Part shown: one piece after another, positions 1-8,988 of the stretch | Layout: the number at the start of each line of letters is the position of its first letter | Position numbering within the stretch: position 1 is the first letter of the stretch | Assembly (NCBI GenBank): GCA_035946625.1 | Contig: DASYZE010000072.1 | Span: 52,939 to 116,938 of the forward strand | DNA length: 64,000 bases | Reading direction: 5' to 3' | From: DASYXZ01 sp035946625 | Lineage (GTDB): Bacteria > Acidobacteriota > Terriglobia > UBA7540 | Translations under genes and position numbers: made by a program | Notes under the pieces: generated by a model | Seen by the model: only the letters and a program-made list of their open reading frames with translations | Told to the model about the DNA's origin: nothing | Databases searched by the model: none

Positions 1-1472
1 TGGCCCCCAATCAAATTTTGCAAGCCGTTCAACTGGCCTTTGCCCAGGGACTTCAGCATGAATTTAGGGAAGGATAGTGTGCCACCGATGCCGAAAGGGA
101 ATGTCATTTTGCCATTGGCGAGTGTCGCGCCCGACAAACCGGCGAGGAGAGTGCTGAGTTGGTTCGTGCCGGAGGCGAGATTGGCCACTCCGGTGTAGTC
201 CAGGCTGCCGGGACCTGCCATGGTCATGCTACCTGCTCCCTGGGCATCCAGCCCGTTGCCGACCACGTTTATTTTCCTGCTGGTAATTCTGCCATTGGCA
301 ATGTTCAAGTCAGCGGCGATGCTGGCGAACGCTCCGGGGTCGCCCTGGGCGGCTCCAAGGCTGCTCAACTTGGCCAGTTCCATCAAGTTCTTGCTCAACT
401 GAAGTTTGGGCAGGTTGCCGTCCTTCACGCTCAGGTTCCCGGTTCCACGCATCCCGGCCAGGGGGTCGGAAGAACCTGTCACCTCACCATCCAGATCCAT
501 ATTGCCCTGCATTTTGCCGGTCATATAGCCACGGGCGCTGGGAATCTCCTGGAGGAATTTCGCCACGTCCACTCCCGTGATTTGGCTTTTAACTTTGTAG
601 TGTGGGTTGACGCCGGCAAAATTGAAATCGACGTTGCCCTTGGCGTGCCCATCGTAGAGATTCAATCCCAGGTCGTCGAAAAAGACTTCTTTGGGATAGA
701 GCCGGACATTGGATTTCACCGAAGTGACCCGCAAAGTTTGGAAGCGGAGCGAATCGGCCTTCAGCGTTCCGTGGGCGGCCGGCTGGCCGCCGGCGGCATA
801 CACCACGAAAGCGCCCCACCACGGCGCGCGAGCCATTTGATTGCGCTGCGGGGGCGCGAAAGGATTGGAGAGCGAGGCCCCAAACGCGTTCAGGTCAACT
901 TGCTCGAGCTGGCTGGAGAATCCGCTGGTCTCAAAGAAAGGGGTATCGGGCCTGCCGTTAGCAGCCAGTTTGCCGGCTGACAAATGTCCATTGGTCACGG
1001 TCACGCTATCAATCACACCCAGCGTGAAGGACGAGGAGGAGGCCGCCATCGCAACCTTCCTCACCGGCTTGCCCGCCTCCGGAGATTCAAAGTTCCATTG
1101 GCCGCGGGACGATTGGAGCAAGCTGATTTCGGGCTCATCCAGCTTGAGCGACTTGATGACTATTTGCCGGCTCAAAAGCGCCCACGCGTCCACCACCGCG
1201 TCGATGCGCTTGGCTTTCACAAATGGGCCTTGAGGGAATCCCGGAGGATTGCCGAGAGCGAAATCATCCACGCGAATGGCGACAGTGGGGAACAGGGTGA
1301 GGGAGAGCCGCCCGATTTGCGCCGGCTTGCCCGTCTGGGCCTGGATGCGTGCCACCACTTCCGGACGGTACCGGTCCACGTTTACCAGCAGGGGGACAAT
1401 AATCACCACGGCCAGCACAATGAGCGCCACAAAAATAAGAAGACCAACGAGGATTTTTTTTCCTTTGGACAT
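1..1472 (-). CDS. AsmA family protein (C-terminus outside the window)
   Basis: The reverse strand is open from an ATG at 1472 to the window edge, giving about 490 residues. The protein starts MSKGKKILVGLL and has one N-terminal membrane segment (about residues 6-28), followed by VDRYRPEV and repeated beta-rich segments. The visible C-terminal part (YTGVANLASG, MTFPFGIGGT) is typical of the AsmA C-terminal domain, which in characterised members is a periplasmic bridge-like protein linked to outer-membrane lipid homeostasis. An alternative ATG lies two codons upstream at 1478; the GGAAG element is better spaced for 1472. The family call is firm. The particular role is unknown. Confidence 0.8.
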   Translation of the reverse strand, partial: MSKGKKILVGLLIFVALIVLAVVIIVPLLVNVDRYRPEVVARIQAQTGKPAQIGRLSLTLFPTVAIRVDDFALGNPPGFPQGPFVKAKRIDAVVDAWALLSRQIVIKSLKLDEPEISLLQSSRGQWNFESPEAGKPVRKVAMAASSSSFTLGVIDSVTVTNGHLSAGKLAANGRPDTPFFETSGFSSQLEQVDLNAFGASLSNPFAPPQRNQMARAPWWGAFVVYAAGGQPAAHGTLKADSLRFQTLRVTSVKSNVRLYPKEVFFDDLGLNLYDGHAKGNVDFNFAGVNPHYKVKSQITGVDVAKFLQEIPSARGYMTGKMQGNMDLDGEVTGSSDPLAGMRGTGNLSVKDGNLPKLQLSKNLMELAKLSSLGAAQGDPGAFASIAADLNIANGRITSRKINVVGNGLDAQGAGSMTMAGPGSLDYTGVANLASGTNQLSTLLAGLSGATLANGKMTFPFGIGGTLSFPKFMLKSLGKGQLNGLQNLIGG

Positions 1473-1593
1473 AAGCATGACTTCCTTTGGAATTCGGTGC
1501 CCGGCTGCGCCGCCCAGCAAAATTTCGCCTCCAACCGGGCGAATCGATCTCCTGCCAGGATTTTACACCACTCTGGGTCGGGTGAATCAAGGC

Positions 1594-2250
1594 TTACTTG
1601 GATTTTGTCGTATCGGGTTGAGCTCGGGTGAGCTTGGCGGTGAAGTAGTCAAAGAAGGACTTTTGCGGCGGCGAAGCTTGAACCGTTTCGGTCAAAGCAT
1701 CCGTATCTGTCCGTGTAAGCTTCCGGCGAAAGAGCCATCCGGGTGGAGGCTGCTCGCCTCCTTCCGGGTTAAACTGGATTTCAGCCTCCTCCGTGGTTAC
1801 TCGATAGCGAGTGACAAAACCGGTGGATGAAAAGACGCGAAGAATATACCCCGCACCCGGACGGTCCGCGGTCAGGATACCCATCCAGGTTTCGTCGGTG
1901 GCGGGAATCGTTTTAGTGGCAGGAAGCGAAACAGATTCACGGAAAACGACCACCCTCTTTTCAAGGTCATAAGAGACCTTGAGATGAACGTCGCCCTGAA
2001 GTTTTTGCTCCCCGGTTTTTCCCGACCAATCTCCGATCAGCCAATCAAGGTGCGAATAATCCGGCCGTGGCGGAAGGGGAATGGTATAGGTCGCCGGCGG
2101 CTTCTCTTTAGGCCGCGGCGGCCGGCCCAGCGCAGAGGCGAATGGGATTACGCCGAAAGCCGCAAGAAGAAGGGCGAGGAGCGTCGCACGGGATCCCTTT
2201 CCTCCCCCAAGCTGATTAGAGACGGTGGAATTTTGAGTGCGGTCGTTCAA
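1594..2250 (-). CDS. Exported beta-barrel-like hypothetical protein
   Basis: This 218-residue protein has a signal-like hydrophobic stretch at about residues 23-42 (LLALLLAAFGVIPFASA), preceded by a basic/polar N-terminus. The mature part opens with LDWLIGDWSG, a motif found at the start of lipocalin-like or THAP4-like small beta-barrel domains (DUF1579-type), followed by alternating strands (WMGILTADRPG, GYILRVFSSTG). It is probably an exported or periplasmic small-molecule binding or structural protein. The start codon could lie downstream, because the N-terminus before the signal is long. No partner gene shares its strand closely enough to suggest an operon. Confidence 0.65.
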   Translation of the reverse strand: MNDRTQNSTVSNQLGGGKGSRATLLALLLAAFGVIPFASALGRPPRPKEKPPATYTIPLPPRPDYSHLDWLIGDWSGKTGEQKLQGDVHLKVSYDLEKRVVVFRESVSLPATKTIPATDETWMGILTADRPGAGYILRVFSSTGFVTRYRVTTEEAEIQFNPEGGEQPPPGWLFRRKLTRTDTDALTETVQASPPQKSFFDYFTAKLTRAQPDTTKSK

Positions 2251-2336
2251 CCCGTTGCGTCCTTTTTGCCGGGCCCGGGGTTTCGCATCACAATCTGAGT
2301 GACGGCGCCCCGAAAGCCCGGGAGCCGTGGAGCGGC

Positions 2337-2762
2337 CTATTTGCGGGCGCGGTTATCCTTTATGATTTGCGCCAGCAGTCTCAGCATGTCCGTGGTGGTG
2401 ATAATGCCCACCAGTTTGCCATCATCCACTACGGGAAGACATCCGAAACGTTTTGTGGAGAATATTTCTGCAGCGTCGGCAACGTCCTGGTCGGGTTTGA
2501 GCGTCATGGGGTCTCGTGTCATCACGCGGCTGAGAGGAGTGGATTCCATAATTTCATTGTATTTTCCCGATGAGACTCCGCTCATCACTCCGGGGGCAAA
2601 GCGCTTAACGTCGCGTTCCGTAACCACTCCAACCAGTAAAGCGCCCCTGAGGACGGGAAGGTGCCGCAGGGAAGAGCGGGCGAAAATAATCGCCGCGTCC
2701 AGCAACATTTCGGTCTCTTGTACGGTGGTTACATCGGTGGTCATGATTTCTTGGACCAACAT
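2337..2762 (-). CDS. CBS domain pair protein
   Basis: The 141-residue protein consists almost wholly of two CBS motifs, at about residues 1-55 (LVQEIMTTDVTTVQ ... LRHLPVLRG ... GVVTERDV) and 79-135 (SRVMTRDPMTLKP ... GCLPVVDDGKLVGIITTTD). CBS pairs bind adenosine nucleotides and usually act as energy-sensing regulatory modules. No catalytic domain is attached, so it is a stand-alone CBS protein whose partner cannot be inferred. A GGGG element lies about 10 bases before the ATG. Confidence 0.88.
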   Translation of the reverse strand: MLVQEIMTTDVTTVQETEMLLDAAIIFARSSLRHLPVLRGALLVGVVTERDVKRFAPGVMSGVSSGKYNEIMESTPLSRVMTRDPMTLKPDQDVADAAEIFSTKRFGCLPVVDDGKLVGIITTTDMLRLLAQIIKDNRARK

Positions 2763-2837
2763 AAGGCTGCCCCTTTCTCGACCGGCGCCACCGCCCTCCC
2801 GGGCGCCCCATGATTCCGGGATGCTGCTGCCCGGAGT

Positions 2838-3173
2838 CTAAGTGTCGGGAGGGAATTTGATATCCCAGAAGCCGGTTTGATCGACGATTTCAAACCCGAG
2901 CTCCATGCCTTGAGCGGTCACCTTGGTTGAGGTCCAGACCACCCGCGCCTGGGCAAAGCGATCCTTGTTGCGCACGCGGATGTCCAGCGTGGAGCCAATT
3001 TGAAAATTCTGTCTGGCTCGAATCATCCCGCCGTGCTCGCTCACCATGATGGTTTCCACGGGTTCCCACTCAGTTTCCTGCGCGGAATCCACCGCGTTCA
3101 CCAGCAAGGGGATGCGCAGGACCATTCGAGCGCTCCGGCGTCGCGCCGGATTTTGTCCAGCTTTTTTATCCAT
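2838..3173 (-). CDS. PilZ-like domain protein
   Basis: From the ATG at 3173 (MDKKAGQNPARRR) this gives 111 residues: a basic N-terminal arm (RRRSARMVLRIPL), then a small beta-barrel pattern (GGMIRAR, IGSTLDIRVRN, ARVVWTS, GMELGFEIVD). RRxxxR plus a following beta-barrel resembles PilZ domains, which bind cyclic-di-GMP, but the canonical D/NxSxxG second motif reads SEHGG here, so ligand binding is uncertain. The frame stays open to 3401, but the longer form would overlap the divergent gene starting at 3331, so the shorter start is preferred. Confidence 0.6.
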   Translation of the reverse strand: MDKKAGQNPARRRSARMVLRIPLLVNAVDSAQETEWEPVETIMVSEHGGMIRARQNFQIGSTLDIRVRNKDRFAQARVVWTSTKVTAQGMELGFEIVDQTGFWDIKFPPDT

Positions 3174-3330
3174 AGGATTGGTTGAAGCTAAACTATAATC
3201 CACAATTACTCGCCGTTGAGAGTATTTTCCATCATACCACAAGGTCAAATACCCTTGAGAAGAAGTTGAAGCGAAACTATGAAATCGAAGGTTTTGTAAA
3301 CCGGGTCTTCGCCGTGGTATCAATGAGGGG

Positions 3331-3945
3331 ATGCGTGTGGAAATTGCTTCCGAACTCGAGTCCGGCGACGCCACGTTGGAAATTCCCTGGGCCAGCCCCA
3401 ATCAACCTCACCTGAAATATGTGGACTTGAGAAAGTTTCCGGAGAAGTTTGCGTCTCTGACGGAATGCCGGAACAATCCGGCGCTGGCCCGGTTGCTGCA
3501 AAGGGTCAACGTGCGAGGATCAATTTTCCGCACCGCGAAATGCGACGTCTGGGTCTCCACCAAACTGGCGCATGACGATAAGCTGGATTTCCAGTTTCCC
3601 CTAAAAGTGAGCAGTTACGTGGATTTGGTTTTTGAGCGGTCCGATCTCCGTTCGCGCTTCGAACCCCACCTCCGGCTCGCAAAAAAGCTGGAAAGGTCAT
3701 TGGCCGGTCGACACCTTCCAGCCCGGATAGATATTGTGGTGCGGCGATGCCTGTTCCATGGGAATGGCCACTGGGGATACTCCCTCACTTTATTCGTACA
3801 CGCCTATGGCGCAACAAGATCCCAAGCCAAGGAAGAATGGGGCCGCGCGCTGGTTAGCCTGGGTGATGCACTGCTGAGGATTGCGCCCTCGTTCATCAAA
3901 AAGCGCACCAAAGGGCTAGACCCACCGAAGCGTGGCGCGATATGA
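3331..3945 (+). CDS. Hypothetical protein
   Basis: A 204-residue soluble protein with no signal peptide and no family I recognise. The sequence is mixed alpha/beta and fairly basic towards the C-terminus (FIKKRTKGLDPPKR). Segments such as FPLKVSSYVDLVFERSDLRSRFEPH and HWGYSLTLFVHAYG look like ordered globular structure rather than a chance frame, and codon use matches the neighbouring genes. It is divergent from the PilZ-like gene and about 270 bases upstream of mglA, on the same strand as mglA. No function is assigned. Confidence 0.55.
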   Translation: MRVEIASELESGDATLEIPWASPNQPHLKYVDLRKFPEKFASLTECRNNPALARLLQRVNVRGSIFRTAKCDVWVSTKLAHDDKLDFQFPLKVSSYVDLVFERSDLRSRFEPHLRLAKKLERSLAGRHLPARIDIVVRRCLFHGNGHWGYSLTLFVHAYGATRSQAKEEWGRALVSLGDALLRIAPSFIKKRTKGLDPPKRGAI

Positions 3946-4217
3946 TGGTTCTGCCGGGATATTTCCCACATCAGTTTTAAAGTGAGATCGTCTCGCGAAT
4001 TGAGAGGTCCAAAGACCCGGGCCGCGCCTTTGTTTTGGTATTACTTTGAAACCGGCTATTGTTATCTATTTGCGGTTGTGTTATATAGCCTGACTCCGAC
4101 TTACCGCGGACGGATGAGAACCCACGCCCGGATGAATGGCGAAAGTTTGGAGCCTTGTGGGGCGGAAACTTGGGGCGCTTCGCGGGACTGTGGAATTGGG
4201 AAAAGGGGATCGACCGA

Positions 4218-4802
4218 GTGAGTTTTATCAATTTTGCGGCTCGCGAAATTAATTGCAAGATCGTCTATTACGGCGCCGGCTTGGGCGGCAAGACCACCAA
4301 CCTGCAATGGATCTTTGACCAGACCCTGGGCAAGACCGGCGGCAAAATGATTTCCCTGGCTACGGAAACTGACCGCACCCTTTTCTTTGATTTCCTGCCC
4401 CTTGACCTGGGTACTGTGCGCGGGTTTAAGACCCGATTTCACCTCTACACCGTGCCCGGACAGGTTTTTTATGACGCCAGCCGCAAGCTGATCCTCCGGG
4501 GTGTGGACGGCGTAATCTTTGTGGCTGATTCCCAGGAAGAACGCATGGACGCTAATTTTGAGGCGTTGGATAACCTCCAGGAAAACCTGAAGGAACACAA
4601 TTACGATTTGATGAAGATCCCCTACATCCTGCAACTCAACAAGCGCGACCTCCCCAACGCGCTGCCCCTGGAAGACCTGAAGAAAGCATTGATGAAAAAG
4701 AATGAACCTGTATTGGAAGCCGTTGCTTACAAGGGCGTGGGAGTGTTCGAAACTCTGAAAGAAACCGCTCGTTTGGTCCTGGCCGAATTAAAGAAGGGCT
4801 GA
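4218..4802 (+). CDS. mglA: MglA-type small Ras-like GTPase
   Basis: From the GTG at 4218 the product is 194 residues, the normal MglA length, beginning with the family-typical SFINFAAREINCKIVYYG. P-loop GAGLGGKTT is at residues 19-27, a PGQ switch II at 80-82 and the base-recognition motif NKRD at 141-144. MglA is the bacterial polarity and motility GTPase, which in Myxococcus switches with its activator MglB; no mglB/roadblock gene lies next to it here. An upstream ATG at 4155 would add 21 residues unlike the family, so the GTG start is chosen; GGGG precedes it by about nine bases. Confidence 0.9.
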   Translation: MSFINFAAREINCKIVYYGAGLGGKTTNLQWIFDQTLGKTGGKMISLATETDRTLFFDFLPLDLGTVRGFKTRFHLYTVPGQVFYDASRKLILRGVDGVIFVADSQEERMDANFEALDNLQENLKEHNYDLMKIPYILQLNKRDLPNALPLEDLKKALMKKNEPVLEAVAYKGVGVFETLKETARLVLAELKKG

Positions 4803-5028
4803 TCCCGCCGGAAAGATCTACCGCATAGACAGAGTGAAACGCATAGCAAGGACTCAGGCCGCTGTTCCCGTCCGCAGTCGGTCGTGAAGGGCGAACAAAG
4901 CTCGCTGGACATACCGGACATAAGCGAGGGGAGGCAGGCAATAGGGAAGGTTTTGTTGTACTCTTTGGTAGTCAGATGGGAGCCAAGGGGGAGGAAAGGC
5001 TTCAACGCACCCCACGAAGGCGCGACCC

Positions 5029-5244
5029 ATGACCATTGAACTCAAGCCCGAACGGCAGCGCGTGATCGACCTGGCGATTCAGTCCGGCGCGTATCATGAC
5101 TCCGAGAAAGTAATTGCCACGGCCTTGTCGATGCTGGCCCAGGACATCGAAGATGGCGCCGTGTCCGAAGCGCGCAGCCATGAGCCGCGCTCCACTTTGG
5201 CCGAAGTAGAAGCGGAACTCCGCGCCCTGGGCAAAGTGAGGTGA
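5029..5244 (+). CDS. ParD-like antitoxin (ribbon-helix-helix)
   Basis: A 71-residue acidic protein, MTIELKPERQRVIDLAIQSG, with an N-terminal beta-strand/helix pattern typical of ParD/RHH antitoxins and an acidic C-terminal tail (LAEVEAELRALGKV) that would wrap the toxin. Its stop codon overlaps the toxin start (GTGA), the usual coupling of type II toxin-antitoxin operons. Such antitoxins normally also repress their own promoter. Confidence rests on size, motif pattern and the adjacent RelE/ParE-fold gene. Confidence 0.78.
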   Translation: MTIELKPERQRVIDLAIQSGAYHDSEKVIATALSMLAQDIEDGAVSEARSHEPRSTLAEVEAELRALGKVR

Positions 5245-5501
5245 AGGAATACTTCGTTACCTTCGCGGCGTCGGCCAGAAAAGAGCTCAGGGATTTGCCC
5301 TCTGAGGCGATTGGGTGGCTGCTTCCCAAAATCCGTGGCTTGTCGGGCAATCCGCGTCCCGTTGGATGTAAGAAGCTGCACGGTTATAAAGATTGCTGGC
5401 GGATTCGCGCGGGGAATTATCCGGTTGTGTCTGCAATTGATGACGGAGGAAAAGTGGCCGATATCACGTGCATCGCTCATCGCAAGGCCGTATACGAATG
5501 A
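5241..5501 (+). CDS. RelE/ParE-type toxin
   Basis: An 86-residue basic protein starting at a GTG that overlaps the antitoxin stop. The family landmarks are an N-terminal SARKELRDLP helix, GNPRPVGCKKLHGYKDCWRIR, GNYPVVSAIDD and the terminal HRKAVY strand, matching RelE/ParE superfamily toxins (mRNA interferase or gyrase inhibitor). Within the superfamily, the GCKKL..WRIR..Y pattern is closer to RelE-like members, but the exact target cannot be told from sequence. It forms a two-gene module with the preceding antitoxin. Confidence 0.82.
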   Translation: MKEYFVTFAASARKELRDLPSEAIGWLLPKIRGLSGNPRPVGCKKLHGYKDCWRIRAGNYPVVSAIDDGGKVADITCIAHRKAVYE

Positions 5502-5611
5502 TGTTCACCGAGTTCTTGGCCCCGCCTATCGTCTTCCATATACTGGCTCCCTTTCCCGGCCTGGTTCTCAAATCCTGATTCGCAATTTGAAATCTGCCCG
5601 CTCGGGCCCGT

Positions 5612-6075
5612 GCGTGCCCGCCTTTTTCCGATGCCAGTGCAGCAGTTTCGCCGTCGACCATTCTTGAAAGTTGCTCATCACCGCGAAGTGCTTCACCGTG
5701 CTGCCGCCCCCAAACAGCTCGCCTTGCTGCTTCCGCACTCGCACGGTCACGTAGCTTAGAGGCTAAATGTTTTTCTTCTCCGTTTTCTCACCGGGCACAA
5801 AGGGCACCTCGGCACATTGCCCCTCCGCCCCCGTCTCGCTCATCCGCGCGCTGATGGCAAATCCGATGAATCCCCGCGGCCCTCCCTCTCGCTCCTCGTC
5901 CGTCAACCAGTTCATCAATCGGTGCTCATGGCAGGCCGGGTCGCCCCCATATTAATAGGTCTTCACCGTCGCGGGCAGCGCCGGCGCCAGCGAAGGCATC
6001 TCGTGCCCGAAAAACCCCTCCTTCCCGCGCCAACTCCCCCATTGCCAAGCGTTGCTCAGCACGGCTGCACCTCGC
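5612..6075 (-). pseudogene. IS1380-family transposase relic
   Basis: The reverse strand encodes fragments in one frame interrupted by stops: KEGFFGHEMPSLAPALP, then LTDEEREGGPRGFIGFAIS, CAEVPFVPGEKTEKK, and VRVRKQQGELFGGGS followed by VKHFAVMSN and LLHWHRKKAGT. These match the C-terminal half of IS1380-type DDE transposases in order. TAA (after VKTY) and TAG (after EKKN) interrupt it, a segment is missing after SARMSE, and similarity ends at KAGT, where HVHDVLKNEL would be expected. No terminal inverted repeats were recognised. It is an inactive remnant. Confidence 0.65.
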
Positions 6076-6210
6076 CCTCTAACTTTTCGCTCCACTATCG
6101 ATGGACTGTGGCCCTCGGTAGTGGTCCAGTTTGGTCCTTTGTCGGGTCGGTCTTTGGCCGCCTCCTTTGATTCGTCAATTTTTTTCGGCCCCCCCCCGCG
6201 TTGCGGGGCA

Positions 6211-6240
6211 GGCGCTGAGCGCCGCTATAGCAGACTGTAC
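6211..6240. repeat. Dispersed palindromic repeat, copy 1
   Basis: GGCGCTGAGCGCCGCTATAG followed by CAGACTGTAC. The core GAGCGCCGCTAYAGCAGACTG recurs at 23690-23710 with one base change. The two copies are 17 kb apart and both lie in gene-free sequence, so this looks like a repetitive extragenic palindromic element. It follows the transposase relic and precedes the exported protein at 6381. Confidence 0.6.
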
Positions 6241-6380
6241 CAGGACGCTCCCTCGCCACACCTCGTCCTCCTCAAAAAATGTATTCTTGGGCTTTACGGT
6301 TTTAGGGCGGCTTTTACGCTTAAGAAAGTGAGGGCAAGGAAATAAGCCCCAAAGATAAATCAGAGCAAAGGAGCCACGTC

Positions 6381-6827
6381 ATGAAATCCAATCGAGGCAT
6401 GAAGATGGCTTGGCTGATGGGAGTGGCGCTTTTAATGTCCAGCCTTGGCACGAGTCTGGCGCGCGCTCAAGAGTACGCGAGGAAATTCCCTCTGCCTTTT
6501 GAGGTTCGCTGGGGCCAGGCGGCCCTGCCTGCGGGGGAATATTCCTTACTGTTGGACAAAATGCTTTCCGACAGCACGGTCCAGCTTTCCCGTGAAAAAA
6601 AGGCATTCGGCTTCATTAAGGCCGAAGCATACGACCTCAACCGGTCCGGCCAGAATTCATTGATTCTGGTCAAGACGCAGTTCGGAAAGTGTGTAAGCGA
6701 GTTGCGCCTGCGCGAGATTGGCGTGGTGCTGCATTACGCGCCCGGGCTTCAGAGGTCCTTCAAGCCTGCTGAACGAGAGAGGGTCGCCAAAGGGTTCGTC
6801 ATCCCCGTGGCCACGATGGGCAAATGA
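6381..6827 (+). CDS. Exported hypothetical protein
   Basis: The 148-residue protein has a clear signal peptide (basic MKSNRGMKM, hydrophobic core, predicted cleavage after SLARA at about residue 29). The mature part, PFEVRWGQAALPAGEYSLLLD, resembles the small exported proteins often seen in Acidobacteriota with a PAGxY(T/S) motif, which lack a known function. AGGAG (GCAAAGGAGCC) sits upstream of the ATG. A strong stem-loop terminator follows at 6852, so it is probably monocistronic. Confidence 0.7.
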   Translation: MKSNRGMKMAWLMGVALLMSSLGTSLARAQEYARKFPLPFEVRWGQAALPAGEYSLLLDKMLSDSTVQLSREKKAFGFIKAEAYDLNRSGQNSLILVKTQFGKCVSELRLREIGVVLHYAPGLQRSFKPAERERVAKGFVIPVATMGK

Positions 6828-6851
6828 AAACAGGGATCAACCGAGGATGTG

Positions 6852-6890
6852 GAAGGCCAGGGCACTCCACGCTCTGGCCTTCTTTGTTGT
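6852..6890 (+). terminator. Intrinsic terminator after the 6381 gene
   Basis: A nine-base stem GAAGGCCAG / CTGGCCTTC (6852-6860 with 6874-6882) encloses a 13-base loop and is followed by the T-rich run TTTGTTGT. It lies 25 bases after the preceding stop codon. The rest of 6891-7137 contains no gene I can support. Confidence 0.7.
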
Positions 6891-7137
6891 GAAATCGATG
6901 CCCAGCCCCAAGCTTTCCTTCCTGGCAATGCAGTTGAATTCATCTTCAAACACGGAGCACAAATGTTTGGTGAAAATAAGGGGAGGATGAATTCCTCGTA
7001 CGAGGTGGCGGCATTTGCGCCGCCAAGTGAGCGGGCGGACCCCAAAATCGAGGGTTCAAGAGAATTGGACGTATGGAAACACGCCTGTTTGGGAAAATCT
7101 CCGGGGCGTTTACGGCACGTCCACCGAATACGGGCCG

Positions 7138-8628
7138 CTAGCTACCAAGTGCCACGCTTTCGCTTGCCCAGGTTAACTCGAAAAAGTGATGCCCCATGAT
7201 GGCGAGGGTGATGGCCTTGTCAAAATGAGTGCGATGGCGGTGGAGCGTCTCGGCGATGAATTTCCAATACTCCATCCGGTAGTCGCTCAGCACGCCCTGC
7301 CGCCACAACGACCGCCCCAGCGCCATCAGGTCCGAAAAGACCATGGGAGCGTGCGCCGAACCACCCAGATGGGAGAGGAAGTCCGAGGCGCGCTTGAAAT
7401 ACTCTTCCGGGTTGTAAATGGTTTTGAGGATTCGTTGATAGCCCGCCAGCAGCTCCTGCGGGTCCATTTTGGGGATGAAATTCAAATCCATAAGGGTGTT
7501 GCTGCCCAGGCTTTCTTTTAAGAGCCGGCCTTCCGATTTCAGCCGGCGCCACAACTGGGTGTTGGGCAATGCGGAAAGCAACCCCACCATGGAAAGGGGA
7601 ATCGCCGCGTCGCGAATGAATTGGATTTGGCGGTCGAAAACGTCGTGGGGATCGCTGTCGAAGCCCACAATAAATCCCGCCATCACTTCAATCCCGCGCG
7701 CCTGGATCAGCTTTACCCCTTCCAATAAATCGTGCCGCAGGTTCTGGAATTTGGTCGTCTCCTTCAGACTCTCAGCCACCGGCGTCTCAATCCCCAGGAA
7801 CACCCGGGTGAAGTGGGCCTCGCGCATCATGCGTAGCAGGTCGCCGTCCTCGGCCAGATTCATGGAAGCTTCAGTGAAGAGAGAAAAAGGATACTTGTGG
7901 TTGCGCATCCACTCCACCAGGTGGGGGAGAAGCAACTTCACATTCTTCTTATTGCCAATAAAGTTGTCGTCCACCAGGAAGACGGGGCCGCGCCAGCCCA
8001 TGCGATACACCAGATCGAACTCGGCGCATACCTGTTCCGGAGTCTTGGTGCGGGGGCGGCGGCCGTAGATTTCGATGATGTCGCAAAATTCACAGGTGAA
8101 CGGGCAACCGCGCGAATATTGGACGGCCATGGCGCTATAGCGCCGCAAGCTGGCCAGGTGGAGTTGAGGAAGCGGAACGCGGGTGAGGTCGGGCAAATCT
8201 TTCGCCTTGTAGTGGGGCTTGGCCTCTCCCCGCTCCAAATCTGAAGCCAGCTCGCCAATCAGTTCTTCCGCTTCGCCCTCCACCACGTGATCCACTCCGG
8301 CAAAATTAGGATCCTGCGTGCTGGCGATGGGTCCGCCCACCACCGTGCGCAGACCCCGGCTCTTGCAGCGGTCAATGGCCGCCTTCATGGACGGGCCTTG
8401 CACAATCATCCCGCTGAAAAAAACCACGTCCGCCCAATCCAAGTCTGAATCCTTGAGCCTGCGGACGTTGAGGTCCACCAGGCGCTTGGGCCAGCTTTCG
8501 GGCAGCATGGAAGCGACCGTCAGCAACCCCAGAGGGGGATAGGCGGAACGCTTCCCTTGAAAAGGGAGGGCGTGCTTAAAACTCCAAAATGTGTCGGGGA
8601 ATTCCGGATAGACCAACAAAGTTTTCAT
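7138..8628 (-). CDS. B12-binding-domain radical SAM protein (DUF4070/HpnP-like)
   Basis: A 496-residue protein. Residues 1-130 form a cobalamin-binding-like Rossmann domain (TLLVYPEFPDTFWSF ... VVGGPIAS) without an obvious DxHxxG cobalt ligand. The radical SAM motif C175PFTC179EFC182 follows, with FLVDDNFIGN and FLGIETP further on, and a C-terminal DUF4070-type region. This architecture matches the class-B group that includes the hopanoid C-2 methylase HpnP. Direct assignment to HpnP is not safe, since many paralogues share it. Start: ATG at 8628 with GGAGG seven bases upstream; the TTG at 8634 is less likely. Confidence 0.85.
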   Translation of the reverse strand: MKTLLVYPEFPDTFWSFKHALPFQGKRSAYPPLGLLTVASMLPESWPKRLVDLNVRRLKDSDLDWADVVFFSGMIVQGPSMKAAIDRCKSRGLRTVVGGPIASTQDPNFAGVDHVVEGEAEELIGELASDLERGEAKPHYKAKDLPDLTRVPLPQLHLASLRRYSAMAVQYSRGCPFTCEFCDIIEIYGRRPRTKTPEQVCAEFDLVYRMGWRGPVFLVDDNFIGNKKNVKLLLPHLVEWMRNHKYPFSLFTEASMNLAEDGDLLRMMREAHFTRVFLGIETPVAESLKETTKFQNLRHDLLEGVKLIQARGIEVMAGFIVGFDSDPHDVFDRQIQFIRDAAIPLSMVGLLSALPNTQLWRRLKSEGRLLKESLGSNTLMDLNFIPKMDPQELLAGYQRILKTIYNPEEYFKRASDFLSHLGGSAHAPMVFSDLMALGRSLWRQGVLSDYRMEYWKFIAETLHRHRTHFDKAITLAIMGHHFFELTWASESVALGS

Positions 8629-8988
8629 GAACAATCCTCCCGATACCCGGGCGCCGATCCTTTTGCGATTTCACAAAAGTATCGTCGATGGTGCTTTCCC
8701 TGACCAGAAATCGCGGCTCTGGACGAATGCTAACCAAGTCAGGCTCTAAAGCTTGGATGCAGTGTAACACCCTAAATTTCATTTCCACAAAAATAATTCA
8801 AGTCACAGCCGGGGGCCTGGCCGTCCACGGCGCCGATTCATGGGGAGAGGCTCGTAACTACTGGCAGGTGCGCCCGCAATCGGCTAGAATGCACAATGGT
8901 GTTCACTATGGAGCAGGGCATTCCAGCAACAAGCCACGGGAATTGGCGATTCCGTCCGGCTGGGTGGAGTTAATATAAGGAGGCATAC
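8629..8988. other. Intergenic region without a recognised gene
   Basis: About 360 bases between the divergently transcribed radical SAM gene and the membrane-protein gene. It must carry both promoters. I see no convincing open frame, hairpin or repeat, apart from AAGGAGG just before the ATG at 8989. Confidence 0.5.

Noticed and set aside
159..980. Long forward frame of 273 codons
   Set aside because: It is the exact antisense of the AsmA-like gene; the reverse frame has the recognisable membrane segment and AsmA motifs.
4101..4634. Reverse frame of 177 codons over mglA
   Set aside because: Antisense shadow; mglA on the other strand has all GTPase motifs.
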